Assembly (NCBI GenBank): GCA_021814355.1
Contig: JAKAIJ010000017.1
Location: 1-19,773 of the forward strand
Source: Acidobacteriota bacterium
GTDB lineage: Bacteria > Acidobacteriota > UBA4820 > DSQY01
Direction: 5' to 3'
DNA length: 19,773 nt
Below are positions 1-6,828 of the stretch, piece by piece. The position numbers were made by a program, and so were the translations under genes. Position 1 is the stretch's first letter, and each line of letters opens with the position of its first letter. The notes under the pieces were generated by a model. It searched no databases. It was given only the letters and a program-made list of their open reading frames with translations, and was not told the origin of the DNA.

Positions 1-1
1 C

Positions 2-1486
2 AAGATCTACAAGCTGGACGTGGTCGTCATCCCGACCAACAAGCCGATGGTGCGCGCGGACAACGCCGACCTCGTCTACCGCACCGAGGGCGAGAAGTGG
101 GAGGCGGCCGCCGACGAGATCGCCGAGTGCAACGGCAAGGGCCAGCCGGTCCTGGTGGGCACGGTCTCCATCGAGAAGAGCGAGCGGATGAGCGCCCTCC
201 TGAAGCGGCGTGGCATCCCCCACGTCGTGCTCAACGCCAAGTATCACGCCAAGGAGGCCGAGATCGTGGCCCAGGCGGGCCGCCGGGGCGCCGTCACCAT
301 CGCCACCAACATGGCGGGGCGCGGCACCGACATCCTGCTTGGCGGAAACCCGGAGGGGCAGGCCCGGGCCAAGGCCGAACCCGAGGCCCAACCCGAGGAG
401 TACGCCCACCACCTGGCCTCCTTCCGCGAGGTCTTCGACCGCGAGCACGGCGAGGTCGTGGCTCTCGGGGGCCTGCACATCCTCGGCACCGAGCGCCACG
501 AGTCCCGCCGTATTGACAACCAGCTCCGCGGCCGCGCCGGCCGCCAGGGGGACCCCGGCTCCTCGCGGTTCTACCTCTCCCTCGAGGACGACTTGATGCG
601 CCTGTTCGGAGGCGACCGTCTGAAGAACATGATGGGCAAGCTCGGGATGGAAGACGGCGTACCCATCGAGCACCCGTGGGTCTCCAAGTCCATCGAGCGC
701 GCGCAGACCTCCGTCGAGGCCCGCAACTTCGAGATCCGGAAGCACCTGCTCGAATACGACGACGTGATGAACAAGCAGCGTGAGACTATCTACGCGCTGC
801 GGCGGCGCATCCTCGCCAAGGAGGCCCTGCGCGACTATCTTTTCGAGACGGCGGACGCCCTGCTCGCCTGGCTCATGGACGAATACGCCTCCGCGGAGGT
901 CGCCCCCTCCGAGTGGGACAGCGAGGGGCTGCGCACCCAGGTGCTCCACTTCTTCGGGACCGACCTGACCCAGCTCCCCGCGGAGGTCCAGCGGGGCAAG
1001 CGCGAGGACCTCGAGAGGGCGGTGCGGGAGAGCTACGCCGGAAAGTACTCCGCCAAGGAGGCCCGGCTCGGCTCCGACCTGATGCGGGAGTACGAGCGGC
1101 TGGTCATGCTCCAGGTCCTGGACAACCAGTGGAAGGACCACCTCCTCAGCATGGACCACCTCAAGGAGGGCATCGGCCTGCGCGCCTACAGCCAGCGCGA
1201 CCCGCTGGTGGAGTACAAGCGCGAGGGCTACCAGGCCTTCACCGCCATGCTCGACCGAATGGAGGAGGAGCTGGTGCGCTACCTCATGCTCCTCGAGCCC
1301 GCCCTCCAGCAGGAGGAGAGGCGCGTGGAGCGGCGCGAGCGCGCCTACGCCTATTCCGCCCCCGAGAAGGAGGCCGGCAAGACCGCCCAGCCGGTGGTCC
1401 GCAAGGAGGGCAAGGTGGGGCGCAACGACCCCTGCCCGTGCGGCTCGGGGAAGAAGTACAAGAAGTGCTGCGGCGCGGGGAGCTGA
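2..1486 (+). CDS. secA: Protein translocase ATPase SecA, C-terminal part (5' end outside window)
   Basis: SecA is the cytoplasmic ATPase that pushes unfolded preproteins through SecYEG. The frame is open from base 2, so the true start lies to the left; 494 residues remain, a little over half of a usual 850-900-residue SecA. The fragment opens with the IPTNKPMVRAD segment and continues through the second nucleotide-binding domain (TNMAGRGTDILLGGN near fragment residue 100; GTERHESRRIDNQLRGRAGRQGDPGSS near 160-185). The helical scaffold/wing follows, with WKDHLLSMDHLKEGIGLRAYSQRDP near 375-400. It ends in an intact SEC-C zinc motif, CPCGSGKKYKKCC (C-x-C-x8-C-C), which in the family binds zinc and contacts SecB or ribosomes. 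A charged linker rich in E and R precedes this motif. Nothing suggests disruption inside the window. A palindromic repeat begins 7 bases after the stop. Confidence 0.98.
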   Translation, partial: KIYKLDVVVIPTNKPMVRADNADLVYRTEGEKWEAAADEIAECNGKGQPVLVGTVSIEKSERMSALLKRRGIPHVVLNAKYHAKEAEIVAQAGRRGAVTIATNMAGRGTDILLGGNPEGQARAKAEPEAQPEEYAHHLASFREVFDREHGEVVALGGLHILGTERHESRRIDNQLRGRAGRQGDPGSSRFYLSLEDDLMRLFGGDRLKNMMGKLGMEDGVPIEHPWVSKSIERAQTSVEARNFEIRKHLLEYDDVMNKQRETIYALRRRILAKEALRDYLFETADALLAWLMDEYASAEVAPSEWDSEGLRTQVLHFFGTDLTQLPAEVQRGKREDLERAVRESYAGKYSAKEARLGSDLMREYERLVMLQVLDNQWKDHLLSMDHLKEGIGLRAYSQRDPLVEYKREGYQAFTAMLDRMEEELVRYLMLLEPALQQEERRVERRERAYAYSAPEKEAGKTAQPVVRKEGKVGRNDPCPCGSGKKYKKCCGAGS

Positions 1487-1493
1487 CCTAGCG

Positions 1494-1539
1494 GGCGGCT
1501 GAGAAACTCGCATGGGCCTACGAGAGTTTTTCAGCAGCC
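1494..1539. repeat. Imperfect palindrome (REP-like element) just after secA
   Basis: The left arm (1494-1510, GGCGGCTGAGAAACTCG) and right arm (1521-1539, CGAGAGTTTTTCAGCAGCC) are reverse complements apart from two substitutions and two extra bases, around a 10-base loop. It starts 7 bases after the secA stop, so it could end or protect the secA transcript. The T-run lies inside the right arm rather than after the stem, so it is not a textbook intrinsic terminator. The left arm plus most of the loop (1494-1518) recurs exactly at 18890-18914, so it belongs to a dispersed family. Confidence 0.75.
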
Positions 1540-1542
1540 TGC

Positions 1543-1571
1543 TTGACAGGCCTGGGGGGCCTTGCTAGGCT
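1543..1571 (+). promoter_or_regulatory. Predicted sigma-70-type promoter for the DUF5343-SPFH operon
   Basis: A perfect -35 hexamer TTGACA (1543-1548) is followed by a 17-base spacer and a weak -10, TAGGCT (1566-1571). Transcription would start near 1578, leaving a leader of about 95 bases before the ATG at 1672. The leader contains a 7-bp G+C hairpin (1613-1619 with 1625-1631). The -35 box lies just outside the right arm of the palindromic repeat. The -10 matches only three of six consensus positions. Confidence 0.5.
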
Positions 1572-1671
1572 GAATGGGCTCTTCAGCGGGCCGGACTCCC
1601 TGCGGGCTGGCGCGGCGGGTGGTGCCCGCCGGACGGCGCCCCCGGGGGAAACCGGCCGAAACCGGAGGACG

Positions 1672-2382
1672 ATGGTCAAGAAGCGCGCCCACACGCCGCC
1701 CTACGTGCCCCGCAAGGGACTCCGGACGGTTCTCGACATCCTACAGACCCACCGCGCCGGAGACGTCCTGACGCGGGACGAGCTCCACAAGCGCGGCGTC
1801 TCGGCCCACCTGATCTACCCGGCCATGGCGGCGCTCCGGTTCATCGGGCTGCTCGACGACGATGACCGGCTCACCGGCGCGCACGCCGCCTTCGGCCGGG
1901 AGAACCCGGACCGGCCGGCCCAGGAGACGGCCATCCGCGCCGCTTACGGGGAGTTCTTCGACCAGGTTCCCCTGCCCGTCGCATCGGTGGAGGCCCTCAA
2001 GGACCGCTTCCAGGCCATCTACGGGCTTAGCGACCGGGTCATCAACTCCGCATTCCCCCTCTTCCAGTACCTGGGCCAGGAGGCGGGAATCGCGCTCACG
2101 CCGCAGGGTGCTCGGGCCCCCATCGCCGAGGAGGGCGGAGCCCCGCCGCCGCCGCCTGCGCCCGGCCCGGAGGGCTCCCGCCTCTCGGACCAGGAGCTCC
2201 TGAGGATGGCCTCCAACGAGGGGCTCGGCACCGAGCAGGGCATCCGCATCCGCCACACGGGCTACCAGATCGTCCTGAACCTCCAGGTGACCAAGTACAC
2301 GTCCGAGAAGGACATCATCCGGATGATCAAGACCGCCAAGCGGGCCGTCCACCTCATGAAGAAGGCGGGCGACCAGCACTGA
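1672..2382 (+). CDS. DUF5343-like protein, function unknown
   Basis: A 236-residue protein. Residues 8-140 follow the pattern I associate with DUF5343: TPPYVPRKGL at the N-terminus, a small helical region with ALRFIGLLDDDDRLTG (55-69), then IRAAYGEFFDQVP (88-100) and a final helix ending in QEAGI (136-140). The family has no settled biochemical role. A Pro-rich linker (157-166) joins it to a C-terminal region of about 65 residues with a beta-like stretch (HTGYQIVLNLQVTKYTSEKD, 195-214) and a basic helix. I chose the ATG at 1672 because GGAGG ends 3 bases before it; the frame stays open upstream to about 1543, but that would overlap the promoter. It is the first gene of an operon with the 154-residue protein and the SPFH protein. 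Family assignment is from memory of the pattern, not from a search. Confidence 0.75.
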   Translation: MVKKRAHTPPYVPRKGLRTVLDILQTHRAGDVLTRDELHKRGVSAHLIYPAMAALRFIGLLDDDDRLTGAHAAFGRENPDRPAQETAIRAAYGEFFDQVPLPVASVEALKDRFQAIYGLSDRVINSAFPLFQYLGQEAGIALTPQGARAPIAEEGGAPPPPPAPGPEGSRLSDQELLRMASNEGLGTEQGIRIRHTGYQIVLNLQVTKYTSEKDIIRMIKTAKRAVHLMKKAGDQH

Positions 2383-2398
2383 ACCGCGGAGGACGCGC

Positions 2399-2863
2399 AT
2401 GGAAAAGAGCGAGAAGAACTTCCTGGAGAAGCTCGCGGACGCGATCCCGGGGCTGTCCGGATACCGGGGGCGCGACGAGCGCCGCGAGACCGACAAGCGG
2501 CTCCGTGAATACGTGGCGTCCCGCATAGACCGGGTCCGCGGGGCCGCCGACGACCTCAAGCTCGCCCTGACCGACAAGGGCGACCTCGCGGCCCTGGGCG
2601 GCCTTGGGACCTTGCAGCGCCGGCTGCAGCAGCTCGGCGACTCGATCCGCTTTGCCACCTACGGCTATACCGGGCTCTTCGACCAGATCAAGATCCGGGA
2701 GGCCGAGCTGGAGGCGATCTACGCGCACGACCTGAATTTCGTCGCGGCGGTGGAGGCGATCGAGAAGTCCGTCGCCTCCGCGGACCTCGCGGGCGCAGAG
2801 GCTGCGCTCAAACAGGCCGAGACGCTCTTCGCCGGAAGGAAGGACCTCTTCGAGAAGCCTTGA
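2399..2863 (+). CDS. Conserved-type helical protein of unknown function upstream of SPFH gene
   Basis: A 154-residue protein with no signal peptide or membrane segment. Most of it is predicted helical with heptad-like stretches, for example RRETDKRLREYVASRIDRVR (residues 28-47) and GTLQRRLQQLGDSIRFATYG. The N-terminus (FLEKLADAIPGLSGYRGRDE) resembles short helical partners I have seen beside SPFH/zinc-ribbon proteins, but I cannot name a family. The ATG at 2399 is preceded by GGAGG at 2388-2392, and the gene starts 16 bases after the DUF5343-like gene. The SPFH gene follows after 73 bases. Its position suggests an adaptor or assembly partner of the SPFH protein; that is inference only. Confidence 0.8.
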   Translation: MEKSEKNFLEKLADAIPGLSGYRGRDERRETDKRLREYVASRIDRVRGAADDLKLALTDKGDLAALGGLGTLQRRLQQLGDSIRFATYGYTGLFDQIKIREAELEAIYAHDLNFVAAVEAIEKSVASADLAGAEAALKQAETLFAGRKDLFEKP

Positions 2864-2864
2864 C

Positions 2865-2886
2865 CCGGGGACCCAGGGTTCCCCGG
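2865..2886 (+). promoter_or_regulatory. Hairpin between the 154-residue gene and the SPFH gene
   Basis: CCGGGGA (2865-2871) and TCCCCGG (2880-2886) form a 7-bp G+C-rich stem directly after the TGA at 2861-2863. There is no T-run after it, so it is unlikely to terminate transcription. It could stabilise the upstream message or adjust expression of the SPFH gene. In such GC-rich DNA, short stems also arise by chance. Confidence 0.25.
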
Positions 2887-2936
2887 AGAGCCCGGCGCGG
2901 CGGGGCCGGCCGGCGGCGCACCGTTCGGAGGTGGAG

Positions 2937-4064
2937 ATGGCCATAGACGTCATCCAGTGGTTCGACGAATCCGGGCAGGAGATGGTTCACCGCTACGAGA
3001 TGGGCGGCGAGATCAAGATGGGTGCCCAGCTCGTGGTCCAGGAGAGCCAGTGGGGGGTGTTCTTCCGCGACGGGAAGGCGTACGACACCTTCGGCGCGGG
3101 CCGCCACACCCTCACCACGATGAACCTCCCGCTGCTCGCCAAGTACATCAACATCCCCTTCGGAGGAACCTCGCCCTTCCGGGCCGATGTCTTCTACGTG
3201 AACCGCAAGGTCTTCACCGACATGAAGTGGGGCACGAAGGAGCCGGTTCTCTTCCGGGACGCCGAGTTCTCCATGGTCCGTCTCCGCGCCTTCGGCAAGT
3301 TCGCCACGAAGGTCGTGGAGCCCACCCTCTTCTTGAACACCATCGTCGGGAGCCAAGGGGTCACTACCACGGAGGGCGTGGAGTCCTACGTGAAGGACAT
3401 CATCGTGGCCCGGCTCAACGACGTGCTCGGCGAGAACCTCAAGAGCATCCTCGACCTGGCGAAGCTCTACGACGAGCTCTCGGAGGCCCTCAAGGCCCGC
3501 GTCAGGGCCGACTTCGGCAAGTACGGGCTGGAGCTGGTGGACTTCCTCATCGGAGCCATCACCCCGCCCGAGGAGGTCCAGAAGGCCATTGACGAGCGCT
3601 CCGGGATGGCCGCCATCGGAAACATGGGGACCTACATGCAGTTCAAGGCCGCCCGATCCATGGAGGAGGCGGCCAAGAACACCTCGGGGAGCGGCGCCGC
3701 CGCCGGGATGGGCCTCGGCGTGGGCGCGGGGATGGGCATGATGATGCCCGGCATGATCGGCCAGGCCATGGCCCAGTCGCCGCCGGGCGCCGTCGCCGCG
3801 GGCGCGGCCGTGGCGGCCGGGGCCTGCGCCGCCTGCGGCCAGGGAAACCCCGCAGGCGCCAAGTTCTGCCAGGGCTGCGGCAAGCCGCTGGCCCCGCCCA
3901 CCGTCGCCTGCCCCGCCTGCAAAGCCGCCAACCCGGCGGGGGCCAAATTCTGCAACGGCTGCGGGAAGCCCCTTGCGGCGGGGCCCGTCGCCTGCGCCAA
4001 GTGCAACGCCTCCAACCCTCCCGGCGCCCGTTTCTGCGCCGGGTGCGGCAACGCGTTGGCCTGA
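2937..4064 (+). CDS. SPFH-domain protein with three C-terminal zinc ribbons (COG4260 type)
   Basis: A 375-residue protein. Residues 1 to about 225 form an SPFH (stomatin/prohibitin-like) domain of the soluble, virion-core-like type; there is no N-terminal membrane helix. SPFH proteins assemble into membrane-associated scaffolds. Residues about 235-295 are a low-complexity linker rich in Gly, Met and Ala (GMGLGVGAGMGMMMPGMIG). The C-terminus carries three tandem zinc ribbons with twelve cysteines: C297/C300/C311/C314, C325/C328/C339/C342 and C353/C356/C367/C370, each of the form CxxC-x10-CxxC with NPAGAKFC-like centres. I chose the ATG at 2937 because GGAGG (2927-2931) sits 5 bases upstream; an in-frame GTG at 2931 overlaps that ribosome-binding site. 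It is the last gene of its operon, followed by an intrinsic terminator. Its ligand or partner is unknown. Confidence 0.92.
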   Translation: MAIDVIQWFDESGQEMVHRYEMGGEIKMGAQLVVQESQWGVFFRDGKAYDTFGAGRHTLTTMNLPLLAKYINIPFGGTSPFRADVFYVNRKVFTDMKWGTKEPVLFRDAEFSMVRLRAFGKFATKVVEPTLFLNTIVGSQGVTTTEGVESYVKDIIVARLNDVLGENLKSILDLAKLYDELSEALKARVRADFGKYGLELVDFLIGAITPPEEVQKAIDERSGMAAIGNMGTYMQFKAARSMEEAAKNTSGSGAAAGMGLGVGAGMGMMMPGMIGQAMAQSPPGAVAAGAAVAAGACAACGQGNPAGAKFCQGCGKPLAPPTVACPACKAANPAGAKFCNGCGKPLAAGPVACAKCNASNPPGARFCAGCGNALA

Positions 4065-4171
4065 CCGGATCTCCGAGGAAGCCAACGGGGCGAGCCCGAG
4101 GGTTCGCCCCTGCGCTTTTTCGGTGGTTTCCTTGCGGCGGCACCCCGGACCGTCGAGAATCCGGTCAGGCC
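4058..4171. repeat. 13-bp inverted repeat spanning the convergent stop codons
   Basis: GGCCTGACCGGAT (4058-4070) and its exact reverse complement (4159-4171) each contain the stop codon of one convergent gene: the SPFH TGA at 4062-4064 and the cheD TGA at 4165-4167. The arms stay loosely similar for several further bases inwards. The terminator hairpin lies between them. Confidence 0.6.
4087..4120 (+). terminator. Intrinsic terminator after the SPFH gene
   Basis: GGGGCGAGCC (4087-4096) pairs with GGTTCGCCCC (4101-4110) over 10 bp with one G-U and a 4-base loop. TGCGCTTTTT follows (T-run 4116-4120). It lies 23 bases after the SPFH stop. It would stop + strand transcripts before they run into the convergent cheD gene. 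Confidence 0.8.
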
Positions 4172-4674
4172 CCATCCTGGGAAGGCACGTCCCGCCACCC
4201 CTCCCGGAGGGTCCGTACCGCGAGCGCCCCGCCGGGAAGCCCGAATCGGACCGTCCGGCCCGCCTCCCCGCCCGTCTCCTGCCAACGGATCGGAATCCCC
4301 AGCCGGTCGAGGACGCAGAGCGCCCCCTGCACGTTCCGGGCGCCTACGCCCTCCTCCAGCGGCGTCTCCGAGGCGAAGAGGCGCGCCCCCCCCACCAGCC
4401 CCGCCTTCAGACGCCGCCGGTCGGCGCCGAGGGCCACGAGGGCCTTGGCCAGGGAGGTGCAGGCCTCGTCCGCATACTTCGCGGGCAACCCCTCCCGCCG
4501 GTCCGACGGCGGCCGCGGCCCGGGGAGAAGGACGTGTGCCAGCCCGCCCACCCCGGCGGAGGCGTCGTGGAGGACCACCGCCACGCACGAGCCCAGCCCG
4601 TAGACGATGAAGTCCCGCGCGCCGCCGCCCGCCTGGAACTCGCCGATGCCCACCGCCTCTGGAACTTCAGCCAC
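4165..4674 (-). CDS. cheD: CheD-family protein glutamine deamidase
   Basis: A 169-residue protein matching CheD, which deamidates specific glutamines of chemoreceptors and in some bacteria binds CheC. It has the family core GLGSCVAVVLHD with the catalytic Cys at residue 30, GGLAHVLLP with the catalytic His at 47, then KYADEA, KAGLVGGARLF and GARNVQ. The length is normal for CheD. The start is a GTG at 4672-4674 with GGGAG about 7 bases upstream; it overlaps the stop of the preceding 88-residue gene (TGA at 4667-4669), so translation is probably coupled. No other chemotaxis gene is visible here; the neighbours are an 88-residue unknown, an enoyl-CoA hydratase and a cyclic-nucleotide/FHA protein. 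It may act on a receptor encoded elsewhere or on a different target. It is probably the last gene of its transcript. Confidence 0.9.
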   Translation of the reverse strand: MAEVPEAVGIGEFQAGGGARDFIVYGLGSCVAVVLHDASAGVGGLAHVLLPGPRPPSDRREGLPAKYADEACTSLAKALVALGADRRRLKAGLVGGARLFASETPLEEGVGARNVQGALCVLDRLGIPIRWQETGGEAGRTVRFGLPGGALAVRTLREGWRDVPSQDGA

Positions 4675-4933
4675 CGAGGAACTCCCGCACGTCGGGCTTC
4701 AGGAAGACGCCCTCCAGGTCCCGCCCCTTCACTTCGCGCCGCACCAGTTCCGCCTTGTCCATCGGGTGGAGGAACCGGTTGACGATGAGGATCTCCTTGC
4801 CGCGGACGAGGCAGAGCGCCCCCTCGCTCCGGATGCGCCCGGTCTCCCGGTAGGCGACGCCCATCTTTCCCAGGGCGTCCTTGAGCTCCTCCAGGAATGC
4901 CTCCCACTCCTGTTTCTTCCGGAACCGGACCAC
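4667..4933 (-). CDS. Small protein of unknown function coupled to cheD
   Basis: An 88-residue soluble protein that I do not recognise. It is charged and appears to be an alpha/beta fold: an amphipathic N-terminal helix (RKKQEWEAFLEELKDALGKM), then strand-like segments (EGALCLVRGKEILIVNRFLHP) and a C-terminal stretch ending in GVFLKPDVREFLGG. It lacks a signal peptide, membrane segment or cysteine pairs. The GTG start at 4931-4933 has a strong purine-rich ribosome-binding site (GGGGAGGAGGG) about 8 bases upstream. It overlaps the start of cheD, so the two products are likely co-expressed and may work together. That functional link is inference. Confidence 0.82.
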   Translation of the reverse strand: MVRFRKKQEWEAFLEELKDALGKMGVAYRETGRIRSEGALCLVRGKEILIVNRFLHPMDKAELVRREVKGRDLEGVFLKPDVREFLGG

Positions 4934-4990
4934 CGCGGACCCTCCTCCCCGCCTGCTATCCTTACCTGCCGGCTCACCTCTCAGGATGGG

Positions 4991-5146
4991 TCAGAGGTTC
5001 TCCTCCCCGCTTTCCCCCAGCAGTCCCGCGTGCATGGTCTTGAGGTGCTCCCTCAGGGTTTCGTGATCGCGCCGAGAAAGAACCTCGAGCCGGTTCCCGT
5101 CGCGGATCCGGGGGCTCGGCGGGACCACGTGGGCGGCGAGGGGCAC
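4991..5146 (-). CDS. Probable small gene (51 codons) between enoyl-CoA hydratase and the 88-residue gene
   Basis: An open frame reads VPLAAHVVPPSPRIRDGNRL at its N-terminus and ends LKTMHAGLLGESGEENL, followed by TGA at 4991-4993. The GTG start is one base after the hydratase stop (TGA-C-GTG), an arrangement typical of translational coupling. About 44 of 51 codons end in G or C, as in the neighbouring real genes. It fills what would otherwise be a 210-base hole in a tightly packed block. The C-terminal half is strongly charged and probably helical (SRRDHETLREHLKTMHAGLL). No family is recognised. The ribosome-binding site is weak, and the frame stays open a little way into the hydratase gene, so the start is uncertain. 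It could still be a chance frame. Confidence 0.5.
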   Translation of the reverse strand: MPLAAHVVPPSPRIRDGNRLEVLSRRDHETLREHLKTMHAGLLGESGEENL

Positions 5147-5147
5147 G

Positions 5148-5933
5148 TCACCGTCCGCAGAACAAGGGCTTCCGCTTCTCGAGGAAGGCCCGGGTCCCCT
5201 CCCGCATATCCTCGCTCGCGCAGCAGAGCCCGAAGAGCGTGGCCTCCAGGTAGCAGGCCTCCTCCAGGGGCATCTCGCTGCCGAGCCCCACCGCCTCGAT
5301 GCAGTAAGCGGCGGCGAGGGGCGCCTTCGCCGCCAGCCGGCTGGCGAGGGCGAGGGCGGCCTCCAGGAGCTTCTCCCTCGGGAAGACGGCGTTGACGAGG
5401 CCCAACTCGCGGGCCCGGGCGGCCGTAATGCGGTCCCCCGTCAAGAGCAGCTCGAGGGCCGCGCCGCGGCCCACCAGCCGGGCGAGCCTCTGGGTTCCCC
5501 CGTAGCCCGGGGTGAGCCCCAGGTCAATCTCCGGTTGGCCGAACTGGGCGTTCTCCGAGGCGAGCCGGATGTGGCAGGCCATGGCGAGCTCGCAGCCCCC
5601 GCCCAGGGCGAAGCCGTTGACCGCGGCCACGACGGGCTTGGGAAATCGCTCCCACCGGGCGAAGACCCCCTGTCCGAAGAGGGCGGTGGCCTTCCCCCCC
5701 GCCGCGTCGCACGCGGCGATCTCGGCGATGTCGGCGCCGGCCGCGAAGGCCTTCTCGCCGGCCCCCGTGATCACCACGGCCCGGACCGCCGCGTCCTCCG
5801 AAAGGGCCTCCTGCACCGCCGCCAGCTCCTCGAAGGTGGCCCGGTTCAGGGCGTTGAGCTTCTCGGGCCGGTTGAGCGTCACCACGGCTACGCCGTCCTT
5901 CGCTTCGACGAGGAGGTTCTTGTATTCGTCCAT
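5148..5933 (-). CDS. Enoyl-CoA hydratase/isomerase (crotonase family)
   Basis: A 261-residue protein of normal crotonase length. This superfamily hydrates trans-2-enoyl-CoA or isomerises acyl-CoA thioesters, and many members act in beta-oxidation or butanoyl-CoA metabolism. The N-terminus has VAVVTLNRPEKLNALN, then the oxyanion-hole segment AFAAGADIAE (62-71), NGFALGGGCELAMACH with Glu115, and QPEIDLGLTPGYGGTQRL with Glu135. The two glutamates are spaced 20 apart, as in true hydratases, so it should be a hydratase rather than a one-acid variant. The exact substrate cannot be read from the sequence. I prefer the ATG at 5931-5933, preceded by GAGGGAAGAG, over an in-frame TTG at 5943-5945. It starts 8 bases after the cNMP/FHA gene's stop, so they are co-transcribed. 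Confidence 0.93.
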   Translation of the reverse strand: MDEYKNLLVEAKDGVAVVTLNRPEKLNALNRATFEELAAVQEALSEDAAVRAVVITGAGEKAFAAGADIAEIAACDAAGGKATALFGQGVFARWERFPKPVVAAVNGFALGGGCELAMACHIRLASENAQFGQPEIDLGLTPGYGGTQRLARLVGRGAALELLLTGDRITAARARELGLVNAVFPREKLLEAALALASRLAAKAPLAAAYCIEAVGLGSEMPLEEACYLEATLFGLCCASEDMREGTRAFLEKRKPLFCGR

Positions 5934-5941
5934 CTCTTCCC

Positions 5942-6769
5942 TCAATCCTTGCTCTGCCGCGCCTCGACGAACTTGAGCCGGAGCATCCCGAACCCCACTT
6001 GGGCCCCCGATTTAATAGGAGTGAGGATGCCGGTCGGGATGCGCTTGCCGTTGACGTAGGTCCCGTTCAGGGTCCCCACCTCCTCCGCGAGGTAGAAGGT
6101 GCCGTTGCTGTGGATGAGTTTGGCGTGGCGGCGCGAGACCGACCGCTTCACGTCCTCGTCGGTCAGGTCAATGTCGGGGGTGATCCCCGTGACCGGGTCC
6201 TGTCGGCCGATGAGGGTGATCTCCTTGAAGACCTGGAACACCTTGAGGCTCTCGTCGGCGATGAACTGGGCGAGGACGAGGGGCTTGTCGGCCTCCTCGG
6301 CGGCCACCTTGGTCGCGGAGGGCTTGTTGAAGACGAAGGAGTACTGGCCCGCCTTCAGGCTCTCGGACTCCTCCACGACCCCCTGCGGCTCGCTCCCGGC
6401 GCCGAGCAGCGCGTCGAGCTGTTCGGTGGTCTCGCGCAGCCGCATGGAGAGCTTGCGGAGCATGCGCACGGCGATCTCGATGTTGCTCTTGATCATCTGG
6501 TCGAAGATCGCCCCGTTGATGACGATGATCTCCGAGTCCTCGAGGGTCACCGCGGTGGCCGTGCGGGGCAGCCCCTCCAGCAGGCTCATCTCCCCGAAGA
6601 AGTCCCCCTTCTCCAGGGTCCGCTGGAACCGCTTCTCGCCGTTGATGACGCGGTAGAGCTCCACGGAACCGGTCTGGATGACGTACATCTCCGCGCCGGA
6701 GTCCCCCTCCGAGAAGATCATGGCGCCCTTGCCGAAGGGCACAACGAATTCCTTGAGCGGGTTCGCCAT
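5942..6769 (-). CDS. Cyclic-nucleotide-binding domain fused to an FHA domain
   Basis: A 275-residue cytoplasmic protein. Residues about 8-115 form a cNMP-binding domain: a beta-roll start (FGKGAMIFSEGDSGAEMYVI) and a phosphate-binding cassette FGEMSLLEGLPRTATAV in which Glu60 and Arg69, the usual cyclic-nucleotide contacts, are both present. Residues about 185-268 form an FHA domain with the phosphothreonine-binding pattern: GR at 188-189, SRRH (212-215), and NG (235-236, in GTLNGTYVNG). The linker (about 120-180) is acidic and probably flexible. There is no helix-turn-helix, so it is not a CRP-type transcription factor. A reasonable role is joining a cyclic-nucleotide or similar signal to a Thr-phosphorylated partner. 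No Ser/Thr kinase lies in the window. It starts 59 bases after the large transglutaminase-like gene and leads towards the hydratase-cheD genes. Confidence 0.93.
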   Translation of the reverse strand: MANPLKEFVVPFGKGAMIFSEGDSGAEMYVIQTGSVELYRVINGEKRFQRTLEKGDFFGEMSLLEGLPRTATAVTLEDSEIIVINGAIFDQMIKSNIEIAVRMLRKLSMRLRETTEQLDALLGAGSEPQGVVEESESLKAGQYSFVFNKPSATKVAAEEADKPLVLAQFIADESLKVFQVFKEITLIGRQDPVTGITPDIDLTDEDVKRSVSRRHAKLIHSNGTFYLAEEVGTLNGTYVNGKRIPTGILTPIKSGAQVGFGMLRLKFVEARQSKD

Positions 6770-6812
6770 CCTCTTCTCGTCTCCGCCGGCCGTCCGGCCT
6801 CAGCTCGACGCC

Positions 6813-6818
6813 ATTCTA
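6813..6818 (-). promoter_or_regulatory. Possible -10 element upstream of the cNMP/FHA gene
   Basis: On the minus strand the 59-base gap before the cNMP/FHA gene contains TAGAAT, 44 bases before the ATG. The matching -35 at 17 bases (TTCCGC) is poor. It could be a weak internal promoter that separates the cNMP/FHA-cheD genes from the large upstream genes, but the evidence is slight. Confidence 0.25.
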
Positions 6819-6828
6819 CCGCGCCCCG

